DNA of 13,879 bases from Blautia sp. (GTDB lineage Bacteria > Bacillota > Clostridia > Lachnospirales > Lachnospiraceae), in the NCBI GenBank assembly GCA_017420455.1, contig JAFOJB010000142.1, forward strand, positions 1-13,879, written 5' to 3'. Positions 5,879-13,879 of this stretch are shown piece by piece (the first letter of the stretch is position 1; every line of letters starts with the position of its first letter). The notes under the pieces are model-generated. The model was not told where the DNA came from. It did not search any database and saw nothing but the letters and a program-made list of their open reading frames with translations. The translations under genes were made by a program, and so were the position numbers.

Positions 5879-8461
5879 ATGTGGGGGATTCTTTATCTGC
5901 TGATCTGCTTTCTGGCAGGCTGGGAAATCATACGTAAGCTCTACAACAGGAAAGAAGGCCAGTGCCTCTCCGGACAGGCGCAGAAAAGCGTGATGGAGGA
6001 AGAGAGCAGCTGTGAAGAAGAGGCCGCAGCTGCAGACGATCTTTCGGACCAGGCACAGGAAGGCGTGACGGAGGATGAGGACGGCCGTGAAGAGGAGGCC
6101 GCTTCAGACAATCCCTCCGGGCAGGCGCAGGAAAGCGCTGCGGAGGAAGAGGACAGCTGTGAAGAAGAGACAACAGCTCCGGACGAAGAGGGCAGCTGTG
6201 AAGAGGAGGCCGCTTCAGAGGATCTCTCCGGTCGGGCGCAGGAAAGCGTGCTGGAGGAAGAGGGCAGCCAGGAACAGGCGGCTGCCGCGGAAGAAATCCG
6301 GTATCGTGTGGAGGCGGTCACAGTCGGGAGAATCGGCGGCCGTGTACAGGAGATTATGATAGACGACTGCCGGTACCGGGTTCAGGAAGGAAACGGGAGA
6401 GAAGGTTTTCTGGAAGCGGAGAAATCCGCCGCCCGGCCTTCCGGCTGCGCGGCTGATCTATCTGCAGGGCAGCCTTCCTGGGATGTGCCTGAGAAATCCG
6501 CTGCCCATCCTTCCGGCAGCGAGGCTGAAAAAACTTCCGGGGCATGTTTTTCCGGCAGCGGCACAGTGCCCTTTACCGTAAAAAACAAAATCTGGGTACA
6601 GGCGGCGGCTTCCTTCGGGGCAGGCACGCTGGTGGTGACCTGGGCGCTTTACATCGCGGCCTGGATCTTCCATGTAAAACTGGGGATTGAAAAACCGCTG
6701 CTTCCCGCGAATATCCTGGTATTGGGAGTAACAGCGGCAGTCCTTCTTATTCTGCACATGGGCCGGATCCGGAAGGGGCAGGGTTCCTCTCCGGCCGGGT
6801 GGATCCGGGACAGGGAACTCTTCAGGAGGGAAGCGGTTCTGTATACACTCATGTTCTGCTTCTTTCTTTTCCTGATGTTCTTTGTGTTTGTGCAAAGAGG
6901 GACGGCCCTGTATTCCGGATTTACCGTGTTCGGGGATTATGCGCCTCATACAGCCATGATACGGTCCTTCTCCAGGGGAGCGAATTATCCTACGCAGTAT
7001 CCCCATTTTGGCGGAGAAGATGTAAAATATCATTTCATGTTCCAGTTCCTGGTGGGGAATCTGGAATTTCTGGGATTGCGTCTGGACTGGGCTTATAATG
7101 TGGTCAGTGCTCTGGCCATGACCTTTCAGATGATCATTCTGGGGCAGATGGCCTGCAGAGTCTGCAGAAGAGTCAGCGCTCAGGTTTTTATGTGGATCAT
7201 CTTCCTGTTCCCGGGAGGAACCTCGGTGTTCTATTTCCTGCGGGAGCACATCCTTGCAGGGGATCTGTGGCAGACCCTTCAGACAAACACCGTATTTATC
7301 GGGTACACGGTCAATGAAAACTGGGGCCTCTGGACATACAATGTCTATCTGAACCAGCGGCATCTGGCGTTCGGGATCCTGATCGTCCTCATTGCCATCT
7401 GGCTTTTCTGGGACTGGCTGGAGGAAAGCACCCGGCTGGGATTGAAGGAGCTTCTGTTTTCGAAGGAGGCCTGGGCGGTAAGAGCGCCGGGAAAGGCCGC
7501 CGCGGCCGGCATCCTTGTGGGACTCTGCGCTTTCTGGAACGGCGCCGCTGTGATCGGCGGACTTCTGGTGCTTGCGGGATTTGCCCTGTTTTCTGTGGGA
7601 AAGCTGGATTACCTTATTACCGCTGTTCTTTCCGTAGCGCTTACGGAACTGCAGACGCATTTCTTTGTGGACGGAAGCATCGTTTCGGCCTCCTTCTACT
7701 GGGGACTGCTCAGCGAGGACAAAAGCCTGAAGGGAGTCCTTCTGTATTTTATCAGCATCAGCGGGATTTCCGTCCTCGGCCTTCTGGTATCCGCCCTGTT
7801 TTTCAGAAGGAGAGAACGGCGGCTGCTGTGTTCGTTCCTGCTCCCCTTTATCTTTGCCTTCCTGGTATCCCTTACGCCGGATATCAATGTGAATCATAAA
7901 TATATAATGCTTTCCTTCGCCCTGCTGTCCGTCCTGTGGGGGTATGTGCTGTCCGGGATCTTCCGCGGGGGATGGCTCAGAAAGGCAGCGGCGGTAGTGC
8001 TTACCATAGCCCTTACAGCTACCGGCTTTTACCAGTTTGTGGTCCTGGTGAAGGATAATGACCCCCTGCACCGGGTGTCTGTTTATACGGAGAGTACTCT
8101 GACCGCCTGGCTTTCTGAAAATCTTACGGAGGAAGACCTGGTGCTCTGCCCCATGTACAGCATGAACGAGGCCACGATGTCGGGAATGATGATGTATCTG
8201 GGCTGGCCGTACTATGCGTGGTCGGCGGGATATAATACCTATTACCGGGCAGAGAAGGGAAAACTGATCTATTCCACCATGGACGCAAGGGAATTGAAAC
8301 AGACCCTGGAGGAGGAGAAAATCGATTATATTATTTACGAAGATAATATGCAATTTGACGGACAGGCCTGCAGGGAGGAACTGATCCGGGCAGTCTGCCA
8401 TCTGGTATTTGAAACTGACGATGGGAGGATCCGTATTTATGAAACGGGAATACAAGAATAA
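5879..8461 (+). CDS. Large polytopic membrane protein, GT-C / DUF2298-like, with acidic repeat linker
   Basis: An 860-residue integral membrane protein. One segment (about 2-18) is followed by a hydrophilic stretch of some 215 residues and then a dozen or more membrane segments (about 239-735). A soluble, probably extracellular tail (about 735-860) follows. FGDYAPH (D353 to H357) after an early membrane segment is like the acidic first loop of GT-C lipid-phosphate-sugar glycosyltransferases. GGEDVKYHF (Y384, H385) sits where the downstream paralogue has NYYYGG. The match to DUF2298/TIGR03662 is therefore partial, and the call rests on shared layout and on the similar tail (IDYIIYEDN here, VDYIFVGSK in the next protein). 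Residues 30-139 are tandem acidic repeats. The gene starts 1 nt after the GH18 stop (GAGGG 4 nt before the ATG) and overlaps the next gene, so translation is probably coupled. A role in surface glycan assembly is inferred. Confidence 0.7.
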   Translation: MWGILYLLICFLAGWEIIRKLYNRKEGQCLSGQAQKSVMEEESSCEEEAAAADDLSDQAQEGVTEDEDGREEEAASDNPSGQAQESAAEEEDSCEEETTAPDEEGSCEEEAASEDLSGRAQESVLEEEGSQEQAAAAEEIRYRVEAVTVGRIGGRVQEIMIDDCRYRVQEGNGREGFLEAEKSAARPSGCAADLSAGQPSWDVPEKSAAHPSGSEAEKTSGACFSGSGTVPFTVKNKIWVQAAASFGAGTLVVTWALYIAAWIFHVKLGIEKPLLPANILVLGVTAAVLLILHMGRIRKGQGSSPAGWIRDRELFRREAVLYTLMFCFFLFLMFFVFVQRGTALYSGFTVFGDYAPHTAMIRSFSRGANYPTQYPHFGGEDVKYHFMFQFLVGNLEFLGLRLDWAYNVVSALAMTFQMIILGQMACRVCRRVSAQVFMWIIFLFPGGTSVFYFLREHILAGDLWQTLQTNTVFIGYTVNENWGLWTYNVYLNQRHLAFGILIVLIAIWLFWDWLEESTRLGLKELLFSKEAWAVRAPGKAAAAGILVGLCAFWNGAAVIGGLLVLAGFALFSVGKLDYLITAVLSVALTELQTHFFVDGSIVSASFYWGLLSEDKSLKGVLLYFISISGISVLGLLVSALFFRRRERRLLCSFLLPFIFAFLVSLTPDINVNHKYIMLSFALLSVLWGYVLSGIFRGGWLRKAAAVVLTIALTATGFYQFVVLVKDNDPLHRVSVYTESTLTAWLSENLTEEDLVLCPMYSMNEATMSGMMMYLGWPYYAWSAGYNTYYRAEKGKLIYSTMDARELKQTLEEEKIDYIIYEDNMQFDGQACREELIRAVCHLVFETDDGRIRIYETGIQE
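5966..6295 (+). repeat. In-frame tandem repeats encoding an acidic linker
   Basis: Four degenerate units of 75, 72, 111 and 72 nt start at 5966, 6041, 6113 and 6224. Each encodes a variant of LSGQAQESVxEEEGSCEEEAA. The third unit is longer because the DxCEEE portion is duplicated within it. Units are recognisable at both DNA and protein level, which suggests expansion by slippage or unequal crossover. They lie in the loop after the first membrane segment. A second, less regular motif (EKSAAxPSG) recurs near residues 182 and 203. Confidence 0.85.
8423..8428 (+). promoter_or_regulatory. Ribosome binding site inside the upstream gene, fixing the start at 8439
   Basis: GGGAGG lies 10 nt before the ATG at 8439 and within the last 40 nt of the preceding gene. 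In-frame TTG (8409) and ATG (8421) lie at or before this site and are unlikely starts. Confidence 0.7.
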
Positions 8462-10949
8462 AGCTGTTTTGATCTGCATGGGTCTGATCGGGCTTGCCCT
8501 GGTGGGACTCTCGATATTTGTTCTGAAAAAGGATGCGTGGAGCTTCTGGATCTTTTATCTGATGGCGCTGGTTCTGGGAGCGGCCTGGATGCCTGTGACA
8601 TCGAAGCTTTTTGCCTCCTTCCGGGATAAAGGATGGTTTTTTTCAAAAATCCTTGCGATCGCGGTGAGCGGTTTTCTGGTATGGTTCCTGGTGGCTGTCA
8701 GGATCCTGCTGTTTTCCATGGCGACCTGCGTGGCAGTGACGGTCCTCCTTTGTGCAGGGTGCGTTGTGTTTTACGTGAAGGGCCGGGAAAAGAATCCTCC
8801 GGTATTCCCGGAGGAGCATCTGGTGCAGGTCTTTGCGGAGGAACTGCTTTTTATCGGGGTATTCCTTCTGTGGACCTACCTGGCCGGGTTTCATCCTGCC
8901 GCCTACGGTACGGAGAAATTCATGGATTATGGCTTCATGGAGGCCATGATGCGGAGCACCACCCTTCCCGCCGCAGATATGTGGTACGGTACGGAGCCCA
9001 TCAATTATTATTACGGCGGACAGTATTTTGCCGTATTCCTTACGAAGCTGACCGGTACCAGGGTAGAGATCACCTACAACCTCATGCGTACCTTCGTGGC
9101 GGCCTTTGCCTTTATTCTTCCCTTCTCCCTGGTCTTTCAGATGGTCTGCGACAGCCTTGAAAACCGGGTGAAAAGGCCGGTGCTGGTATCGGGAGGAGCC
9201 GGGGTTCTTGGAGGACTTGCGGTAAGCATCGCCGGGAATATGCATTATGTGATCTACGGCAGCATCATTCCTCTGATGCAGAAGCTGAAAGGCGAAGAGG
9301 TCTCCGGCTACTGGTTTCCGGACGCCACCAGATATATCGGCTTCAATCCTCCGGTGGATAATGACCGGACGATTCATGAATTCCCCTGCTATTCCTTCGT
9401 GCTGGGGGATCTGCACGCCCATGTGGTCAATATCATGTTCGTCCTGTTCCTGATCGGACTGCTCTATGCATATCTGAAGCAGGAGAGGCAGTCCATGGAA
9501 GAGGATCCCCGGGGAAAGAGTTTCTGGCTGCGGTTTCTGCTGAAGCCTCATATTCTCCTGGCGGGATTCTTCCTGGGAATGTTCCAGTGGACAAATTTCT
9601 GGGATTTTGTGATCTATTTTGTGGTGACCGGCGCGGCAGTTCTGTTTGCCAATATCCTGCGCTTCAAAAAGAGCGCTCTCAGGGTGATCGTCGGGACAAT
9701 CCTGCAGGCGCTGGAATACGGTGCCGTCGCCATGCTGGTCATCCTTCCCTTTACCCTGCAGTTTAAGGCCATGGTATCCGGCGTACGGCTTGCCGCGCAC
9801 CATACCATGCCCTATCAGATGCTGGTGCTTTGGGGGCTTCCAGGCGCGCTGGCGGTAATTCTGATGATCTCCATCATTGTGGAAAGCGTTTCCCTGCTTC
9901 GGAAACGCCGCATGGAGGCGGCAGCACAGGCAGCGATTCCGGAAACCGGCGGCAGTGCCGAAGAAGCAGAACATGCCGGGCCGGAAAAGGACAGCGCAGA
10001 GAAAAACAATGCAGGAAAAGGAAAAAGTGCCGGGCAGAGAAATGACGCCATAGAAAAGAACAATGCAGGAAAAGGAAAAAGTGCCGGGCAGGGAAGTGAC
10101 ACTGTAGAAAAGAGCACTGCGGAAAGAGAAAACAGTGCCGGGCCGGAGGAGAAACCCGGCAGTAAGGAGAAAGGACTTGCCCGTCTTATGGACACGGCCG
10201 GCTCCCCGGATCTTTTTGTGATCATCACAGCCCTTTGCGCCATAGGCCTGGTGATCATACCGGAGGTGGTTTATGTCCACGATATCTACGAGGCGACCAG
10301 CGCCAGGGCGAATACCATGTTCAAGCTTACCTATCAGGCTTTTATCCTTTTCGGGATTACCATGGGCTATGGGCTTGCCCGGCTGTTTTTCGTCTCCCGC
10401 AGGATGGTATACCGGGTGATCGCGGTGGCAGGAACGGTCCTCCTTCTGTGGACGGTGGGGTATTTTGGAGAGGCCTGCCACGACTGGTTCGGAAAATCGC
10501 TGACGCCTGCCAATAATAAAGGGCTGAACGCGTTATGTTATCTGGAGACGGATTTTCCGGATGACGCACCGGCGATCCGCTGGCTGAGGGAAAATGTGAA
10601 GGACGTGAAAATGGTCCTGGAGGCCAACGGGGACAGCTATACGGGGTTTGAGCGGGTTTCCGCCGCCACGGGTCTTCCCACGGTCCTGGGATGGTATGTG
10701 CATGAATGGCTCTGGCGGAATGATACCGGCGATCTCAATGCGAAGGGCGAGGAGATTAAGAAGATCTACACTTCAGGCGACGCGGCTGTCGTTCGTTCAC
10801 TTCTGGCGAAATATGATGTGGACTATATTTTCGTCGGGTCGAAGGAAAAGGAAAAATATGGAGAAACCCTGTCTTCGGGCCTCCTGCAGTCCCTTGGCAC
10901 CATCGTGTTTCTGGACAATAATTCCGGAACCTTTATCGTAAAGGTCTGA
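8439..10949 (+). CDS. DUF2298 / YYY family polytopic membrane protein
   Basis: An 836-residue integral membrane protein of the DUF2298 (Chlor_Arch_YYY, TIGR03662) family, known from Archaea, Chloroflexi and some Clostridia and proposed to act in cell-surface structure. The family motif YYYxG is present as NYYYGGQY (Y190-G194). Another striking motif is GDLHAH (D324-H328) at a membrane boundary. About a dozen hydrophobic segments precede a soluble tail (about 700-836) that ends FIVKV. The fold resembles GT-C glycosyltransferases, but enzymatic activity is not proven for the family. A hydrophilic insert at about residues 490-585 contains three 18-residue repeats. It overlaps the previous gene by 23 nt. 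A frame start at 8409 uses TTG and is less likely than the ATG at 8439, which has GGGAGG 10 nt upstream. I see no clear terminator after it. Confidence 0.85.
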   Translation: MKREYKNKAVLICMGLIGLALVGLSIFVLKKDAWSFWIFYLMALVLGAAWMPVTSKLFASFRDKGWFFSKILAIAVSGFLVWFLVAVRILLFSMATCVAVTVLLCAGCVVFYVKGREKNPPVFPEEHLVQVFAEELLFIGVFLLWTYLAGFHPAAYGTEKFMDYGFMEAMMRSTTLPAADMWYGTEPINYYYGGQYFAVFLTKLTGTRVEITYNLMRTFVAAFAFILPFSLVFQMVCDSLENRVKRPVLVSGGAGVLGGLAVSIAGNMHYVIYGSIIPLMQKLKGEEVSGYWFPDATRYIGFNPPVDNDRTIHEFPCYSFVLGDLHAHVVNIMFVLFLIGLLYAYLKQERQSMEEDPRGKSFWLRFLLKPHILLAGFFLGMFQWTNFWDFVIYFVVTGAAVLFANILRFKKSALRVIVGTILQALEYGAVAMLVILPFTLQFKAMVSGVRLAAHHTMPYQMLVLWGLPGALAVILMISIIVESVSLLRKRRMEAAAQAAIPETGGSAEEAEHAGPEKDSAEKNNAGKGKSAGQRNDAIEKNNAGKGKSAGQGSDTVEKSTAERENSAGPEEKPGSKEKGLARLMDTAGSPDLFVIITALCAIGLVIIPEVVYVHDIYEATSARANTMFKLTYQAFILFGITMGYGLARLFFVSRRMVYRVIAVAGTVLLLWTVGYFGEACHDWFGKSLTPANNKGLNALCYLETDFPDDAPAIRWLRENVKDVKMVLEANGDSYTGFERVSAATGLPTVLGWYVHEWLWRNDTGDLNAKGEEIKKIYTSGDAAVVRSLLAKYDVDYIFVGSKEKEKYGETLSSGLLQSLGTIVFLDNNSGTFIVKV
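9999..10160 (+). repeat. Three 54-nt in-frame repeats in the YYY protein linker
   Basis: Units start at 9999, 10053 and 10107, each coding 18 residues. The first two are EKNNAGKGKSAGQ followed by five variable residues; the third is diverged (EKSTAERENSAGPEEKPG). Units 1 and 2 are nearly identical in DNA over the first 39 nt. The insert falls between membrane segments and is hydrophilic, so it probably forms a flexible loop. Confidence 0.88.
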
Positions 10950-10984
10950 AAAAATAACATGGATTCAGGCAGACAAAGGTGATG

Positions 10985-11073
10985 GATTCTGTGCCGGCCG
11001 TGTTCCGGCCGGTTCTGCAAAACCACATTTGACAACATTGCATGTCAGTATATTCTTGTGTATAAGAGGAGGA
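10985..11073 (+). repeat. Intergenic leader repeat, copy 2 (upstream of sua5)
   Basis: The partner of 2000-2089. The best conserved part is 11041-11073, ending in AAGAGGAGGA. This copy has a 7-bp GC hairpin, CCGGCCG (10994-11000), loop TGTTC, CGGCCGG (11006-11012). It also has a TTGACA at 11029-11034 with a possible -10 TATTCT at 11051-11056 (16-nt spacing); copy 1 lacks that -35 box. The GAGGAGG here is about 17 nt from the ATG of sua5, further than the 8 nt in copy 1. Confidence 0.65.
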
Positions 11074-11089
11074 TTCCAGAGTACAGGAA

Positions 11090-12139
11090 ATGAAAGCAGA
11101 AATTGTAGCAATGAAACCGGAGGAGCCTGATGAAGCGGTCATAAAAAGAGCCGGCAGGATCCTGAAGGAGGGAGGGCTGGTGGCCTTCCCGACAGAAACC
11201 GTTTATGGTCTGGGAGGAAACGCGCTGGACGCCTGCTCTTCCCGGAAGATATACGCCGCAAAGGGGCGGCCTTCAGACAATCCCCTGATCGTTCACATTG
11301 CGGATCTGGCAGATCTGCCGGCTCTGGTAAGAAGGATCCCGGCCGGGGCGGCAAAACTTGCGGATACCTTCTGGCCCGGCCCGCTGACCATGATCCTGGA
11401 AAAGTCGGATCTGGTACCGAAGGAGACTACAGGCGGCCTGGACAGTGTGGCTGTGCGGTTTCCGGACCATCCGATCGCGCAGAGGCTGATAAAGGCAGCA
11501 GGGGGATACGTGGCGGCGCCAAGCGCCAACACCTCCGGAAGGCCCAGCCCAACGACGGCCGGCCATGTGGCAGAGGACCTGGGGGATACCATCGACATGA
11601 TCCTGGATGGCGGCCCTGTACAGATCGGGCTGGAATCTACCATCGTAGATTTTACAGAGGAAATTCCCTCCGTCCTCAGACCCGGATACATTTCCCTGGC
11701 CATGCTGCGGGATGTTCTCGGGGAGGTCCGGATGGATCCCGGTCTTCTGCGGGAGGACAGCGCCATTCATCCGAAGGCCCCCGGCATGAAGTACCGTCAT
11801 TATGCTCCAAGGGCTGCCCTGTCCATCGTGGAAGGGGAAGAGAAAGCCGTGGTCGAGACCATCTGCCGTCTTGCCGCGAAGGCAGAGAAAGAGGGAAAAC
11901 AGGTGGGGATCATCGCTGCCGAGGAAACAGCCCGGAACTATAAAACGGGAATTGTGAAGACTATAGGGAAAAGAGCCGAGGAGGAGACGATCGCCCGCCA
12001 CCTGTACCAGGTTCTGCGGGATTTCGACGCGGAGGATGTACAGGTCATCTATTCGGAGGCCTTCCATACACCGGAAATGGGGCAGGCGATCATGAACCGT
12101 CTCCTGAAGGCTGCCGGGCATACCGTGATCGAGGCCTGA
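11090..12139 (+). CDS. L-threonylcarbamoyladenylate synthase (Sua5/YwlC type)
   Basis: A 349-residue cytosolic enzyme that makes threonylcarbamoyl-AMP from threonine, bicarbonate and ATP, the first step of t6A modification of ANN-decoding tRNAs. The TsaC/YrdC domain covers about residues 12-200, with AFPTETVYGLG (32-42), KGRPSDNPL (58-66) and PSANTSGRPSPT (144-155). The extra C-terminal Sua5 domain begins with the linker KAPGMKYRHYAP, so this is the long form as in B. subtilis YwlC (also about 346 aa). The ATG at 11090 fits the family N-terminus, but its nearest strong ribosome site is about 17 nt away; only a weak AGGA abuts the start. The dCMP deaminase gene follows after 40 nt and is probably co-transcribed; a small hairpin (CAGGC, TTTTCA loop, GCCTG) lies between them. 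Confidence 0.95.
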   Translation: MKAEIVAMKPEEPDEAVIKRAGRILKEGGLVAFPTETVYGLGGNALDACSSRKIYAAKGRPSDNPLIVHIADLADLPALVRRIPAGAAKLADTFWPGPLTMILEKSDLVPKETTGGLDSVAVRFPDHPIAQRLIKAAGGYVAAPSANTSGRPSPTTAGHVAEDLGDTIDMILDGGPVQIGLESTIVDFTEEIPSVLRPGYISLAMLRDVLGEVRMDPGLLREDSAIHPKAPGMKYRHYAPRAALSIVEGEEKAVVETICRLAAKAEKEGKQVGIIAAEETARNYKTGIVKTIGKRAEEETIARHLYQVLRDFDAEDVQVIYSEAFHTPEMGQAIMNRLLKAAGHTVIEA

Positions 12140-12179
12140 AAACAGGCTTTTCAGCCTGAAGGCCGGAGGGAATAGAGAT

Positions 12180-12677
12180 ATGGACATGAAAAAAGCACAG
12201 AAGAGGCAGGATTATTTATCCTGGGACGAGTATTTTATGGGCGTGGCGAAGCTTTCGGGCATGCGTTCCAAGGACCCCAATTCTCAGGTGGGCTCCTGCA
12301 TCGTCTCTGAGGACAATAAAATTCTTTCCATGGGATACAACGGCTTTCCCATAGGATGTTCCGACGACCAGTTTCCCTGGGCGAGAGAAGGAGATCCGCT
12401 GGAAACCAAATACCTTTACGTGACCCACAGCGAGCTGAACGCCATCCTCAACTATCGGGGAGGAAGCCTGGAGGGGGCCAAGCTGTATGTCACCATGTTT
12501 CCCTGCAATGAGTGCGCCAAGGCGATCATCCAGGCCGGCATCCGCACCGTCATCTATGACCTGGACAAATATCCCGACAGCCCTGCGGTACTTGCCTCCA
12601 AGCGGATGCTGGACGCTTCCGGCGTCCGGTATTACCGGTACAACCCCACCCACAGAGAACTCCTGATCCATGTATGA
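12180..12677 (+). CDS. dCMP deaminase (ComEB family)
   Basis: A 165-residue zinc-dependent deaminase that converts dCMP to dUMP for thymidylate synthesis. The zinc and catalytic residues are visible: H83 and E85 in THSEL, and C109/C112 in FPCNEC. The N-terminal DPNSQVGSCIV and GYNGFPIGC blocks are typical of the dCMP deaminase/ComEB branch of the cytidine deaminase superfamily. GGAGGG is 9 nt before the ATG at 12180, and a second ATG lies two codons later. Despite the ComEB name, no role in DNA uptake is implied. It appears complete and lies downstream of sua5, probably in the same transcript. Confidence 0.93.
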   Translation: MDMKKAQKRQDYLSWDEYFMGVAKLSGMRSKDPNSQVGSCIVSEDNKILSMGYNGFPIGCSDDQFPWAREGDPLETKYLYVTHSELNAILNYRGGSLEGAKLYVTMFPCNECAKAIIQAGIRTVIYDLDKYPDSPAVLASKRMLDASGVRYYRYNPTHRELLIHV

Positions 12678-12704
12678 CCGGGAAGCATCGGTATCGTTCA
12701 GGGC

Positions 12705-13879
<1,175 letters not shown>

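Noticed and set aside
4315..10481. Very long minus-strand open frames (up to 673 codons) opposite the GH18 and membrane protein genes
   Set aside because: Their composition (rich in His, Gln, Pro and Arg) is that of antisense shadows of GC-rich hydrophobic coding sequence, and the plus-strand frames have clear motifs and ribosome sites.
2453..12677. Competence locus suggested by mecA and a ComEB-type protein
   Set aside because: MecA is a general ClpC adaptor and ComEB is a dCMP deaminase; no DNA-uptake gene is present.

Overview
The window looks like a Lachnospiraceae-type Clostridia (low-GC-lineage Firmicute) chromosome segment of roughly 50% GC. The evidence is strong AGGAGG-type ribosome binding sites, sigma-A-like promoters, a MecA adaptor, a DUF1858 redox-disulfide protein, a short (type 3) prolyl-tRNA synthetase and a clostridial YYYxG membrane protein. 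The genus cannot be fixed from sequence reading alone. I see no CRISPR array, tRNA, rRNA, integrase or transposase.

Layout. 1-1915: an AAA_9/PD-(D/E)XK family protein behind its own near-consensus promoter. 1916-2429: a leader carrying an intergenic repeat, a 67-aa DUF1858 protein and a perfect bidirectional terminator. 2453-3326: mecA on the minus strand with its own promoter. 3399-4095: a plus-strand promoter, a long leader with hairpins, and a small unrecognised gene whose 5' end looks damaged (good Shine-Dalgarno, no proper start codon in the right frame), ended by a strong terminator. 4128-10949: a compact three-gene operon made of a membrane-anchored GH18 protein and two large polytopic proteins of GT-C/DUF2298 (YYY) type. 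The first two genes are 1 nt apart and the last two overlap by 23 nt. Both large proteins carry hydrophilic linkers built from in-frame tandem repeats. 10985-12677: a second copy of the intergenic repeat, then threonylcarbamoyl-AMP synthase (Sua5/YwlC) and a dCMP deaminase (ComEB family). 12678-13879: a 379-nt gap with a 31-nt tandem duplication, a near-consensus promoter and a 184-nt highly structured element, then proS, which runs off the window.

How it fits together. Most genes are housekeeping: proteolysis adaptor, tRNA t6A modification, dTMP precursor supply, tRNA charging. The GH18/GT-C operon is best read as a cell-surface glycan or envelope module; its substrate is unknown. The least explained DNA is the structured element that forms nearly the whole proS leader, the pair of similar leaders before the DUF1858 gene and sua5, and the damaged small gene with its structured leader.
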